This document shows, piece by piece, positions 16,404 through 25,728 of a stretch of DNA of 64,000 nt. Positions within the stretch are counted from its first letter, which is position 1. The number at the start of each line of letters is the position of its first letter. The translations under genes were made by a program, and so were the position numbers. This DNA comes from an uncultured Blautia sp. (GTDB lineage Bacteria; Bacillota; Clostridia; Lachnospirales; Lachnospiraceae), in NCBI GenBank assembly GCA_937893675.1, contig CALBGI010000062.1, forward strand, positions 1 through 64,000, given 5' to 3'. Under the pieces are notes generated by a model that was not told the DNA's origin, did not search any database, and was given only the letters and a program-made list of their open reading frames with translations.

Positions 16404-17633
16404 ATGGTAACAGAAAAAATGATACCTGCTTTTCAAAAAGCGGAAGGCGGTCTTTTTTCAGCAGTAGAAAAAGCGGATGTGGGAGATGCGGTGGCAAAAA
16501 TGAGCGAACAGGGAGTCGCTCTGATGTCCTGGGCCGATCCTTTTTATCCGGACCCGTCCATGCCCAGGCATGTTGCGGATGCGATGATCGATTCTATCAA
16601 CAGTGGTTTTGCAAGCCATTACACCACCCCCATTGGAAACAGTGAGCTGAAGAAGGAGATCGCAAAAAAGTTAAAAAAAGTAAACGGTCTGGATGTGGTT
16701 CCGGAGCGGAACATCATTATCACGCCGGGCTCAGATGCAGGACTGTTTTTTGCAATGGTGCCTTTTATCAACAGCGGGGACGAGGTCATGATCATTGACC
16801 CAAGCTATCCCAATAATTTTCAGAACACGGAAATTCTGGGAGGAGTTCCGGTTCGGATTCCCGTTTATGCAGAAAACGGGTACCAGTTTGAGATCAGGGA
16901 TTTTGAAGAGCGTCTTACACCAAAAACAAAAATGATCGTGCTCACAAATCCCAACAATCCGACGACGGTCTCTTACCGAAGAGAAAAGCTGGAGCAGCTG
17001 GCCGAATTTGTGGTGAAAAATGATTTGATCGTCGTAGTGGACCAGGCTTTTGAAGAACCGGTGTTTGACGGGATTGAGATGGTCACCATCGCAGCGCTTC
17101 CGGGAATGTGGGAACGAACGGTGACCGTATTCTCTATTTCCAAGGGAATGGGGCTCAGTGGATTAAGAGTTGGCTATATTGTCGCAGACGATGTCATTAT
17201 GGACAAAATGTACGGCACCGCCGTTTCTGTCATTGGCGCGACCAGCACAAGCGCACAGATGGGAGCCATTGCGGCGCTGAAGGACTGCGGGTTTATGGAA
17301 GCATATTTTGAGACCTTTGACCGGAGACGCAAAATTGTCTATGAGCATTTGCACGACATTCCGGGAGTGTCCATGAAGGTATCAGAATCCGGCTTTTTGT
17401 CCTGGGTGGACGTGTCAAAGCTCGGGACGGAGAGCGAGATCATGGCGTACCTTGGAGAACACGCGCAGGTTTCCATTAATTCCGGCCTGCCCTATGGAGA
17501 AAAAGGAAAAGGGCATATCCGCATTGTGCACGGCGTATTTGCAAGCGATGAAGAACTGGAAACAGCCATTCTGAGAATGCGGGACGCTTTGCTGAGATTT
17601 TCCAAAGAAAAAGGCATTTGTGAGGAGGAGTGA
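16404..17633 (+). CDS. PLP-dependent aminotransferase, class I/II
   Basis: A 409-residue fold-type I aminotransferase. Seen are the substrate-loop start SWADPFYPDP, TPGSDAGLFFAMV, LTNPNNPTTV, the Asp of VVVDQAFEEP, and the PLP lysine in FSISKGMGLSGLRVGY. The C-terminal Arg that binds the substrate carboxylate lies in GHIRIVHG. The exact amino acid is not clear. Its place between a peptidase and a peptide importer suggests it deaminates an amino acid released from imported peptides. Its stop codon overlaps the region of the next gene's start. Confidence 0.85.
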   Translation: MVTEKMIPAFQKAEGGLFSAVEKADVGDAVAKMSEQGVALMSWADPFYPDPSMPRHVADAMIDSINSGFASHYTTPIGNSELKKEIAKKLKKVNGLDVVPERNIIITPGSDAGLFFAMVPFINSGDEVMIIDPSYPNNFQNTEILGGVPVRIPVYAENGYQFEIRDFEERLTPKTKMIVLTNPNNPTTVSYRREKLEQLAEFVVKNDLIVVVDQAFEEPVFDGIEMVTIAALPGMWERTVTVFSISKGMGLSGLRVGYIVADDVIMDKMYGTAVSVIGATSTSAQMGAIAALKDCGFMEAYFETFDRRRKIVYEHLHDIPGVSMKVSESGFLSWVDVSKLGTESEIMAYLGEHAQVSINSGLPYGEKGKGHIRIVHGVFASDEELETAILRMRDALLRFSKEKGICEEE

Positions 17634-17638
17634 GGAAA

Positions 17639-18610
17639 TTGTCAAAATATATTGGAAAAAGACTTTTGATGATGGTACCGGTTTTGCTTGGCGTAATGGT
17701 TATCGTATTCTCGATCAATTATTTCACCCCGGGCGATCCGGCAAGAATGATCCTGGGCGACGGCGCGACGCCGGAAGCACTGGAACAGGTGACAGAAGAG
17801 CTGGGACTGAACGATCCATATCTGGTACAGCTCGGACGGTACATAGGAAATGTTGTGTTCAAGCTGGATTTTGGCGAGTCCTATATGACCGGAAAACCGG
17901 TGATCGAGGAGATTGCATCCCGTTTTCCGACCACTGTGCAGCTGGCGATCCTGAGTGTGACCATTTCGGTGCTCGTGGGAGTAACCGCAGGTATTATTTC
18001 CGCGACAAAACAGTATTCGATCTTTGACCGGATCGCCACATCCATTTCACTGTTGGGAGTATCCATGCCCACCTTCTGGGCCGGCCTGATGGCGGTGCTG
18101 ATTTTTTCCGTACAGCTTGGCTGGCTGCCTGCTTCGGGCTCCTATGGGCCGGAGTACTGGATTTTGCCGGCGTTTACCCTGGGACTTCACTCCTCGGCAA
18201 CGGTTATGCGTATGACAAGATCCAGTATGCTGGAGGTGATCCGGGCAGATTATATCAGAACAGCAAGAGCAAAAGGACAGAAAGAGAGCAGGGTCATCAT
18301 TTTTCACGCGCTGAAAAATGCGATGATTCCGGTGGTAACTGTAATCGGTATGCAGTTCGGCGGACTGTTGGGCGGCTCTCTTTTGATCGAGACGGTATTT
18401 GCCATCCCGGGACTTGGAAAATATATTATCGACAGTATCAGCACCCGTGATTATCCGGTCGTACAGGGCGGCGTGCTTCTGCTGGCGATCTCCTTCAGTA
18501 TTGTAAATCTGCTGGTGGATATCCTTTACGCATATCTGGATCCGAGAATTAAATCACAGTATAAGCTCGGCAAGAGAAAAAAAGGAGGCGAGAAGAATGC
18601 GAAAAACTAA
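17639..18610 (+). CDS. oppB: Oligopeptide ABC transporter permease (OppB/DppB type)
   Basis: One of two permeases of a peptide importer, about 323 residues with six predicted membrane segments. The first begins RLLMMVPVLLGVMVIVFSI, and the family motif NYFTPGDPARMILG follows. The loop that contacts the ATPases is DYIRTARAKGQKESRVIIFHALKNA, cited here as a position near residues 200-225. TTG at 17639 lies eight bases after GGAGGAG and is the likely start; a GTG at 17630 is too close. Followed at once by oppC with a 14-base overlap. Confidence 0.93.
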   Translation: MSKYIGKRLLMMVPVLLGVMVIVFSINYFTPGDPARMILGDGATPEALEQVTEELGLNDPYLVQLGRYIGNVVFKLDFGESYMTGKPVIEEIASRFPTTVQLAILSVTISVLVGVTAGIISATKQYSIFDRIATSISLLGVSMPTFWAGLMAVLIFSVQLGWLPASGSYGPEYWILPAFTLGLHSSATVMRMTRSSMLEVIRADYIRTARAKGQKESRVIIFHALKNAMIPVVTVIGMQFGGLLGGSLLIETVFAIPGLGKYIIDSISTRDYPVVQGGVLLLAISFSIVNLLVDILYAYLDPRIKSQYKLGKRKKGGEKNAKN

Positions 18611-19475
18611 AGAGCAGACGGTAAAACCTGTAAAAACCGGATTCTGGCGCGATGCGTGGCGCCGGCTTCGTAAAAATAAAAGTGCAATGCTGGGGCTGGC
18701 AATTTTGATCCTTATGATTCTGTGTGCGGTTTTTGCAGACTTGATTGCGCCTCATCCATATGATCTGCAGGATTATTCACATACCTTTGAAGGACCCAGC
18801 GCAGAGCATCTGCTGGGCACGGACAATTTCGGACGCGACATTCTGAGCCGTATCATCCACGGGGCAAGAATTTCTCTGTTGGTAGGCTTTTCCTCCATTA
18901 TCACAGCGATCATCGTGGGCGGTCTTCTTGGCGCGATCTCCGGATATTATGGCGGCAAAGTGGACAACTTTTTGATGAGAGCCATGGATATCCTGATGTC
19001 CATTCCCGGTATGCTGATGGCAATTTCCCTGGCGGCAGCCATGGGGCCGGGGCTGACCAACATGGTCATCGCCATTGCCATTGCAGATATTCCCGGGTAT
19101 GCCAGAGTTGTCCGCTCCTCGGTTCTGACCATTAAGGATCAGGAATATATTGAGGCGGCGCAGAGTATCGGCGCTTCCGATGCAAGAATTATCTTAAAGC
19201 ATATTATTCCAAACTGTATTGCTCCAATCATTGTCCAGGCGACACTTGGTATGGCCGGTGCGATCCTTTCTGCGTCTTCTCTGAGCTTTCTGGGACTGGG
19301 CATCCAGCCGCCGACACCGGAATGGGGCTCGATGCTTTCCGCAGCGAGACAGTACATCATGAATTATCCGCATATGTGTATTTTCCCGGGTATTGCGATC
19401 ATGGTCACGATTTTTGCATTAAATATGCTGGGAGACGGCCTGCGGGATGCGCTTGACCCACGTCTGAAAAACTAA
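18597..19475 (+). CDS. oppC: Oligopeptide ABC transporter permease (OppC/DppC type)
   Basis: The second permease, 292 residues. It has a basic cytoplasmic N-terminus (RRLRKNKSAMLGL, the usual OppC N-terminal motif), then about six membrane segments. Family motifs seen are HLLGTDNFGRDILSRIIHGAR and the ATPase-coupling loop YIEAAQSIGASD. The start overlaps the end of oppB. With OppB it forms the channel through which the lipoprotein delivers peptides. Confidence 0.93.
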   Translation: MRKTKEQTVKPVKTGFWRDAWRRLRKNKSAMLGLAILILMILCAVFADLIAPHPYDLQDYSHTFEGPSAEHLLGTDNFGRDILSRIIHGARISLLVGFSSIITAIIVGGLLGAISGYYGGKVDNFLMRAMDILMSIPGMLMAISLAAAMGPGLTNMVIAIAIADIPGYARVVRSSVLTIKDQEYIEAAQSIGASDARIILKHIIPNCIAPIIVQATLGMAGAILSASSLSFLGLGIQPPTPEWGSMLSAARQYIMNYPHMCIFPGIAIMVTIFALNMLGDGLRDALDPRLKN

Positions 19476-19492
19476 GAAGAGGTTGTAAAGCT

Positions 19493-20470
19493 ATGGAAAA
19501 TATTCTTGAAATAAAAGATCTTTCAATTCAGTATCGCGCAGATAAAAGAATTGTAGAAGCAGTAAATAAATTAAATTTTACATTAAAGAAGGGGGAAAGT
19601 CTTGGTCTGGTAGGAGAGACCGGCGCCGGAAAAACAACAACGGCGCTTGGCATTATGGGGCTGATCCCCAATCCCCCGGGCATGGTTACGGAAGGAGAGA
19701 TTCTGTTTGAAGGAGAGGATCTGCTGAAGCTGAACAAAAAGAAGCTTCGCGAAGTCCGCGGAAAGAAAATCTCCATGATCTTTCAGGATCCCATGACTTC
19801 GTTAAATCCGGTTATGACGGTGGGCGACCAGATCGCAGAGAGTATCCGTATCCATGAAAAGTGCTCAAAGGCGCAGGCGGCGGCCAAGGCAACCGAAAGA
19901 CTGGAAATGGTAGGGATTCCGGGAGAACGCTATGGGGAATATCCGCATCAGTTTTCCGGCGGTATGAAACAAAGAGTTGTCATTGCCATCGCACTTTCCT
20001 GTAACCCGGATCTTCTGCTGGCAGACGAACCCACAACCGCGCTGGATGTTACCATTCAGGCACAGGTGCTGGATCTGATCGTCAAATTAAAAAAAGAAAA
20101 GCAGACGTCCATGATACTGATCACCCATGATCTCGGCATTGTGGCGGAGGTCTGTGATAAGGTTGCCATTATGTATGCTGGAGAAATCGTGGAGTTTGGT
20201 TCTCTGGAGCAGATTTACGGCAATACCTGTCATCCATACACAAAAGGACTGTTTGGTTCGATTCCGGACCTGGAATCTCATGCGAAGCGGCTGAATCCCA
20301 TTCCAGGGCTGATGCCGGATCCGGCGAATCTTCCGGAGGGCTGCAGCTTCTGTCCCCGATGCAACTGTGCCTGCGAAAAATGCAAAACAGACAATCCGGG
20401 GCTTGTGGAAGTGGAGCCGGGACATTATGTGAAATGCTTTAATTTTGGAAAGGAGAAGGAAAATGTCTGA
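19493..20470 (+). CDS. oppD: Oligopeptide ABC transporter ATPase (OppD/DppD type)
   Basis: An ATP-binding subunit of 325 residues. Walker A GETGAGKTTT, Q-loop MIFQDPMTSLNPV, ABC signature FSGGMKQRV, Walker B LLLADEPTTALD and the switch His in LITHDLG are all intact. The C-terminal extension holds the CxxCxxxxxxC-type cysteine cluster common to Opp/Dpp ATPases (CSFCPRCNCACEKC), which may bind an iron-sulfur cluster. It overlaps oppF by eight bases. Confidence 0.94.
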   Translation: MENILEIKDLSIQYRADKRIVEAVNKLNFTLKKGESLGLVGETGAGKTTTALGIMGLIPNPPGMVTEGEILFEGEDLLKLNKKKLREVRGKKISMIFQDPMTSLNPVMTVGDQIAESIRIHEKCSKAQAAAKATERLEMVGIPGERYGEYPHQFSGGMKQRVVIAIALSCNPDLLLADEPTTALDVTIQAQVLDLIVKLKKEKQTSMILITHDLGIVAEVCDKVAIMYAGEIVEFGSLEQIYGNTCHPYTKGLFGSIPDLESHAKRLNPIPGLMPDPANLPEGCSFCPRCNCACEKCKTDNPGLVEVEPGHYVKCFNFGKEKENV

Positions 20471-21410
20471 GCTTTTGCGAGTGGAGGGGCTGAAAAAATA
20501 TTTTAAAACACCAAAGGGACAGCTCCATGCAGTAGATGATGTTTCCTTTTCTATTGAAAAAGGAAAAACACTGGGCGTTGTAGGTGAATCCGGATGTGGA
20601 AAATCTACTCTCGGACGCTGCATCATTCATTTGTTGGATACAACAGATGGAAAAATTTATTTTGAGGGCCAGGATATTACAAACCTGGACAAGGAAAAAT
20701 TAAAAGAAGCCAGAAAAGATATGCAGATGATCTTTCAGGATCCCTTTTCTTCCATCAATCCGCGTATGACGGTAAAGAGCATCATTATGGAGCCCATGGT
20801 GATCCATAAGATGTACGGCGGCGATAAGGCAAAACAGGAAGAAAAGGTTCTGGAGATCATGGATACCGTAGGACTTGCAAGACGTCTTGCGGATTCCTAT
20901 CCGCATGAGCTGGACGGAGGACGCCGTCAGAGAATCGGAATTGCCCGCGCCCTGGCGCTGGAGCCGAAATTTATTGTATGTGATGAGCCGGTTTCTGCGT
21001 TGGATGTTTCCATCCAGGCACAGATTTTGAACCTGATGCAGGATCTTCAGGAAGACAGAGGTCTGACCTATATTTTTATCACCCATGACTTGTCCGTGGT
21101 AAAACACATCTCCGATGAAATCTGCGTGATGTATCTGGGAACCATGGTAGAAAAAGCTTCCGCGGAGAGATTGTTTGAAAAGCAGTGCCATCCCTATACC
21201 CAGGCGCTTCTGTCGGCAATTCCGGTTGCCAAGCTGGGCGCCAAGCGGGAGAGGATTTTGCTGAAGGGGGAGATCACTTCTCCCATCAATCCGGAACCGG
21301 GCTGCAGATTTGCGCCAAGATGTCTCTATGCGAAGCCTGAGTGCTTTAAGAAGCAGCCAGAGCTGAAGGAGATTGAACCGGAACATTTTGTGGCGTGCCA
21401 TTTGTTTTAG
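20463..21410 (+). CDS. oppF: Oligopeptide ABC transporter ATPase (OppF/DppF type)
   Basis: The second ATP-binding subunit, 315 residues. Walker A GESGCGKSTLG, Walker B FIVCDEPVSALDVS and switch His FITHDLS are intact. The signature reads LDGGRRQRIG instead of the usual LSGGQRQRI: Ser is replaced by Asp and Gln by Arg. The catalytic site formed with this signature may be weaker, so the two ATP sites may not be equal. The start MSELLRVEG follows AAAGGAGAAGG; an in-frame start six codons earlier is not needed. The C-terminal RFAPRC motif is typical. Confidence 0.93.
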   Translation: MSELLRVEGLKKYFKTPKGQLHAVDDVSFSIEKGKTLGVVGESGCGKSTLGRCIIHLLDTTDGKIYFEGQDITNLDKEKLKEARKDMQMIFQDPFSSINPRMTVKSIIMEPMVIHKMYGGDKAKQEEKVLEIMDTVGLARRLADSYPHELDGGRRQRIGIARALALEPKFIVCDEPVSALDVSIQAQILNLMQDLQEDRGLTYIFITHDLSVVKHISDEICVMYLGTMVEKASAERLFEKQCHPYTQALLSAIPVAKLGAKRERILLKGEITSPINPEPGCRFAPRCLYAKPECFKKQPELKEIEPEHFVACHLF

Positions 21411-21434
21411 GCGGCCCTCTGGAACCATGTTCAT

Positions 21435-21467
21435 GAAATGGTTTGTGCCAACCATTTTCTGAAAATA
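21435..21467 (+). promoter_or_regulatory. Hairpin and CodY-box-like site before solute-binding gene
   Basis: AAATGGTT and AACCATTT form an eight-bp stem (about 21436-21457), which may slow transcription or protect the downstream message. Overlapping it, CATTTTCTGAAAATA (21453-21467) matches the CodY box AATTTTCWGAAAATT at 13 of 15 positions. It lies 26 bp before the start of the solute-binding protein gene. Confidence 0.6.
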
Positions 21468-21492
21468 AAAAAATGAAAAGGAGAACAGGCAA

Positions 21493-23067
21493 ATGAAAAA
21501 GTTCAAACGTGTAATGGCGCTTCTTCTTGTCTTTGCGATGCTGCTGGCAGCGGGATGCGGCAGCAAAAAGGAGGAAGCAGCGCCGGAAGGAAAGGCAGAA
21601 ACAACGACAGAAAAAACAGAAGAAAAGTCAGAAACAAAAGATACCCTTACGATTGCACAGAGTGCAGATCCGGTATCCCTGGATCCCTATGGAACAACAG
21701 ACACACCGGCTATTCGTGTAGCCAGCTGTATGTTCGAGACCCTTGTGAGATTGGACGACGAGGGAAATGTGGCTCCTGCCCTTGCAGAATCCTGGGAGAT
21801 CGTGGATGACTGCACGTATGTATTCAAACTGAGGGAAGGTGTGAAATTCCACAATGGAGAAGAGCTCAAAGCAAGTGATGTTGCATTCTCATTCGCAAAG
21901 ATCGCAGAATCACCTCATGCAAGCTCTCTTCGCGCAACCATTGATTTTGAAAATTCCAAGGCAGTAGATGATTACACCTTTGAAATGAAGATGACAGAGC
22001 CCTTTGGCCCCATTCTGAACCATCTGGCGCATCCGGTTATGGCGATCGTGAACGAGAAGGCTTACACAGAGGCTGGGGATGCAGTCGGACAAAACCCGGT
22101 CGGCACAGGCCCCTACAAATTTGTGAGCTGGGAAGCAAGCGACCGTATTATTCTTGCCAAAAACGAAGAATACTGGGGAGAAGCTCCTGCCATTCCCAAC
22201 GTGATCTGGAGAACCATTCCGGAGGTTGCAACCCGTTCCATCGAAGTAGAAGCAGGCGGTGTTGATATTGCAGTGGATATTCAGGCAACGGACATTGCAC
22301 GTCTGGAGAATTCCAAAGACGTTAAAATTTTCAAAAACGTGGCATCTTCGATCAACTTTATCGGTTTGAATACAACCATGGAGCCGTTCAATGATGTAAG
22401 AGTAAGACAGGCAATTAACTACGCCATCGACAAATCGGCAATCTACAATGTGGTATATCAGGGAACCGGAACCATTGCAGAAGCACCCATGAGCCCGGTT
22501 GTATGGGCATACAACGATGAGCTTCCTCAGTATGAGTACAACATTGAAAAGGCAAAAGAGCTTCTGGCAGAGGCCGGATATCCGGATGGCTTCAAAATGA
22601 CCATGACGACAGATGAAAGCCAGCAGCGTCAGGATACTGCAGAAATGGTACAGTCCCAGTTGGCAGAAATCGGCATTGAAGTAGAGATCAGACCGCTGGA
22701 AAGAACCACCTATATCGGAGAAGTGTGTGCAGGCAATCTGGAAGCATTCTCCCTGGGATGGTCTTCCGATACCGGAGATCCCGACTACGCATTATATGCA
22801 AGCTTCCATTCTTCACAGCATGGAGAAGGTGGAAACATGTCCTTCTACACCAATCCGGAGGTTGATAAACTGCTTGAAACCGGACGTACTTCCACAGATC
22901 AGGAAGTACGAAAAGAAGCTTATATGAAAGCACAGGAAATTGTATGGGAAGAAGTTCCCTGTATCTTCCTGCAGTGCCCGGAGGATTTGTACGCATACAA
23001 TGCAGATCTGAAAAATGTAGGCGTATATTTTGACGGACAATTGAGAATTCCGGAAATTTCATTTTAA
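21493..23067 (+). CDS. oppA: Peptide-binding lipoprotein (SBP family 5)
   Basis: An extracellular substrate-binding protein of 524 residues anchored by a lipid. The signal peptide ends in the lipobox LLAAGCGS with the Cys near residue 22. A Glu/Lys/Thr-rich linker follows (about 25-52), then the family 5 fold from DTLTIAQSADPVSLDPYG onward, with EGVKFHNGEELKASDVAFS and ARQ-type region VRQAINYAIDK. Placing it after the permeases and ATPases is less common than placing it first, and the hairpin and CodY-like box in front suggest separate control of its level. It could bind di- or oligopeptides; nickel is less likely given the neighbours. Confidence 0.92.
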   Translation: MKKFKRVMALLLVFAMLLAAGCGSKKEEAAPEGKAETTTEKTEEKSETKDTLTIAQSADPVSLDPYGTTDTPAIRVASCMFETLVRLDDEGNVAPALAESWEIVDDCTYVFKLREGVKFHNGEELKASDVAFSFAKIAESPHASSLRATIDFENSKAVDDYTFEMKMTEPFGPILNHLAHPVMAIVNEKAYTEAGDAVGQNPVGTGPYKFVSWEASDRIILAKNEEYWGEAPAIPNVIWRTIPEVATRSIEVEAGGVDIAVDIQATDIARLENSKDVKIFKNVASSINFIGLNTTMEPFNDVRVRQAINYAIDKSAIYNVVYQGTGTIAEAPMSPVVWAYNDELPQYEYNIEKAKELLAEAGYPDGFKMTMTTDESQQRQDTAEMVQSQLAEIGIEVEIRPLERTTYIGEVCAGNLEAFSLGWSSDTGDPDYALYASFHSSQHGEGGNMSFYTNPEVDKLLETGRTSTDQEVRKEAYMKAQEIVWEEVPCIFLQCPEDLYAYNADLKNVGVYFDGQLRIPEISF

Positions 23068-23095
23068 TTTTTCATAGCGGAAGGTCGTTTGGATT

Positions 23096-23124
23096 GCGGT
23101 GGGGGCAGATGTTGCCTCCGCCGT
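23096..23124 (+). terminator. GC-rich hairpin between oppA and peptidase
   Basis: A 12-bp stem (GCGGTGGGGGCA with TGCCTCCGCCGT, three wobble pairs) with a five-base loop and no good T run. It may cause partial termination or stabilise the oppA message. Confidence 0.5.
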
Positions 23125-23156
23125 AATTATTATAAGGAAAGCTGGAGAGGGGTTAC

Positions 23157-24233
23157 ATGATGTCAGAAAACCGGACAAGAAAAGTGCAGGAATGGATAAA
23201 GGAGCAGGGACTGGACGCAGCGCTTGTGTACAGCCCGGCGAACCGGAGATATCTTTCCGGATTTGCGGGCAGCACCGGCTATGCGCTGCTCACAGAGCAT
23301 GAAACATATTTTCTGGTGGATTTTCGGTACTGGGAGCAGGCCGGCCGGCAGTGCCCAGGCTGGGAAATCGTAAAGATTTTTCAGGAAGCAGATGTGTTTG
23401 CCTGGCTGAAGGAGCATCAGATACAACGGCTTGGCGTGGAAAAGGAGTTTATGACTCTTTGCTTTTTTGAGCGTCTGAAGCAATTCTGTGGCATAATGGA
23501 TACAGAGCCAGTGGACAGGCTTCTGACAGAGCTCCGCATGGTAAAGGATGAGGAAGAGATCAAAAAGATCCGGCGTGCCTGCGAGATCACAGATCTTGCG
23601 TTTGCGCATGTTTTGACAAAAATTGCGGAAGGCATGAGCGAAACGGACATTGACCGCATTCTTCAGGATTATATGCGGCAATATCCGGAAGTGGACTGCA
23701 TGGCAGACCGTTTTATTGTGGCCAGCGGAGCGCATGGCGCCTTGCCTCACGGAATCGCCGGAGCCAGGAAAATCTGCAAAGGGGATTTTATTACCATGGA
23801 TTTTGGGTGTAACTGTCAGGGCTACTGGTCCGATGTGACAAGAACCGTGTGTCTTGGAAAGGCAAGTGAGACACAAAAAGAAATCTATGAAATTACTTTG
23901 GAAGCGCAAAGGGCGGCAATTGCAGCAGCTGCACCGGGAAAAACGGGAAAAGAGATCGACGGGGTCGCCCGCGATGTGATTTCCAAAAGAGGATATGGGG
24001 AATACTTCGGACATGGCCTGGGACACAGCTTTGGCCTGGAGATCCATGAAGCGCCCAGATTCAGCCAGAACCAGGCGTGTGACATTCCGATGGAACCGGG
24101 AATGATCATGACCGTGGAGCCGGGGATTTATCTTCCGGGATTTGGCGGTGTGCGCATTGAAGATGATATCCTCGTGACACAGACAGGCTGCGAGAATTTG
24201 ACAAAAGCGGCAAAAGAGCTGATCGAGCTATAA
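23157..24233 (+). CDS. M24 peptidase, Xaa-Pro aminopeptidase type
   Basis: A cytoplasmic metallopeptidase of about 358 residues that removes the residue before proline at peptide N-termini. A creatinase-like N-terminal domain (1-125) is followed by the pita-bread domain. Metal ligands are visible: Asp in MDFGC, Asp in SDVTRTVC, His in GHGLGHSFG, Glu in TVEPGIYLP and Glu in VRIEDDI. The acidic ribosome binding site GGAGAGG lies six bases upstream. With the importer it would process Pro-containing peptides. Confidence 0.92.
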   Translation: MMSENRTRKVQEWIKEQGLDAALVYSPANRRYLSGFAGSTGYALLTEHETYFLVDFRYWEQAGRQCPGWEIVKIFQEADVFAWLKEHQIQRLGVEKEFMTLCFFERLKQFCGIMDTEPVDRLLTELRMVKDEEEIKKIRRACEITDLAFAHVLTKIAEGMSETDIDRILQDYMRQYPEVDCMADRFIVASGAHGALPHGIAGARKICKGDFITMDFGCNCQGYWSDVTRTVCLGKASETQKEIYEITLEAQRAAIAAAAPGKTGKEIDGVARDVISKRGYGEYFGHGLGHSFGLEIHEAPRFSQNQACDIPMEPGMIMTVEPGIYLPGFGGVRIEDDILVTQTGCENLTKAAKELIEL

Positions 24234-24257
24234 AAAATCAGGAAAGGAGATTGCAGT

Positions 24258-25541
24258 ATGTATCAGCAGGTGATAGAAAAAATGAAGCAGAAACTGGAGG
24301 AGGCCGGCTTATATCCGCTGCAGAAGCAGGCGGAGCTGAGCACCAGAATTTTGGAGGAGCGTCTGGAAACCGTGCTTCCCTGGGCGATGGAGGAATCCGG
24401 GATGGATTTCTGGATGGTGCTTTCCCGTGAAAACTGTGAAGACCCCATCATTCATACGCTGTTTACCTGGGACATGCCGGAGGCGAGACGGATCAGTGTT
24501 CTTCTTTTTCACAGAAATGGAGAGGGAAAAATTCGGAAAATGGCAGTGGGAATGCACTCTCCCGAAATGAGCCATATTTATGAAAACGTCCAGAAAAAGG
24601 AAGAGGATGTCTGGCAGACGGTGAAACGTGTGGTGGAAGAAATTTCACCGGAAAAAATCGCAGTAAACCGGAGCTTTTTGTACGGCTTTTGCGACGGACT
24701 TTCCTCGACCTTACTGGACCAGCTGAAGGAGGCATTGGGGGAGACCTATGCAGAAAAAATCTGCGACGGAGAGGAACTGACGGTTCGGTGGCTCCAGCGC
24801 GTCTGCCCTCTGGAAAAAGAGGCCATGAAGGTTTTGACCAGCGTGACCCATGACATTGTAAATTATACGTTCAGCAGAGAATTCATCGAACCGGGAGTTA
24901 CCACCACAACAGACATCGAATGGTGTATGCGGAACATGATCAGCGAAGTGGGATATCTGTACTGGTTCGGGCCGGATGTGGATCTCCAGAGAAAAGGAAG
25001 CGATGTCAGCAGAATGTTCGGAGAAACGATTTATCCCGGCGATCTGATCCACTGTGACATTGGACTGAACGGCGTTTATGTACATCTTCACACAGATATG
25101 CAGTGGGTTGCCTATATTTTGCAGGAGAACGAGCAGGAAGCGCCGAGGGAGCTGGAAGCTCTGCTGGACAAAGGCAATCGTTTCCGTGAAATCGTGATGG
25201 AAGAAATGAAGGAGGGGACTCTGGGAAATACCGTTTTTGAAACTGCGGTTGCCAGGGCGAAGGAAGAAGGCATCCAGCCCATGCTTTATACACATCCCCT
25301 GGGAACATTTGGACACGGTGCAGGGCCAAGCATTGGTCTGTACAGCAATCAGGGATTTGTGGAGGGAACAGGAGAGCGTCCCGTCGAAGATAAGACCTGC
25401 TATGCCCTGGAGCTGAATGTCTTTGACAACATTGCAGTCTGGGATCAGCAGCAGGTATTTATGTATCTGGAGGAAGACATCTGCAAGGATGGAAACGCAG
25501 AATATCTGGACGGACATCAGGAAAGACTGATGCTGATCTAG
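24258..25541 (+). CDS. M24-family metallopeptidase, divergent
   Basis: A 427-residue protein with the pita-bread fold but far from the preceding M24 peptidase. The N-terminal domain (1-170) includes MDFWMVLSRENCEDPI. Likely metal ligands remain: Asp in IHCDIGLN, Asp in LHTDMQW, His in GTFGHGAG, Glu in ALELNV and Glu in MYLEEDI. The residues around the sites differ from prolidase and Xaa-Pro peptidase motifs, so the substrate may be unusual, or the fold may serve creatinase-like chemistry. GGAGATT precedes the ATG. Last large gene of the peptide operon. Confidence 0.8.
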   Translation: MYQQVIEKMKQKLEEAGLYPLQKQAELSTRILEERLETVLPWAMEESGMDFWMVLSRENCEDPIIHTLFTWDMPEARRISVLLFHRNGEGKIRKMAVGMHSPEMSHIYENVQKKEEDVWQTVKRVVEEISPEKIAVNRSFLYGFCDGLSSTLLDQLKEALGETYAEKICDGEELTVRWLQRVCPLEKEAMKVLTSVTHDIVNYTFSREFIEPGVTTTTDIEWCMRNMISEVGYLYWFGPDVDLQRKGSDVSRMFGETIYPGDLIHCDIGLNGVYVHLHTDMQWVAYILQENEQEAPRELEALLDKGNRFREIVMEEMKEGTLGNTVFETAVARAKEEGIQPMLYTHPLGTFGHGAGPSIGLYSNQGFVEGTGERPVEDKTCYALELNVFDNIAVWDQQQVFMYLEEDICKDGNAEYLDGHQERLMLI

Positions 25542-25631
25542 GACAGGGGAACGCCTGCAAGAAATTCTGGATTCATATATCCCCCTCAAAACAGCTGTGC
25601 GAAAAAGAAGAATTTCCGCTTTTTGTCGGGT

Positions 25632-25659
25632 TTGAAATTTCGCCGAGGCATTTTACAAT
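25632..25659 (+). promoter_or_regulatory. Possible promoter of small helical protein
   Basis: TTGAAA, a 16-bp spacer, then TACAAT, about 70 bp ahead of the small gene. Confidence 0.45.
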
Positions 25660-25728
25660 GGATACAATGAATTCCCGGGAAGGAATTTTAGTACATGTAA
25701 AAATAATTTATTGACAGGAGGGGCTTGT

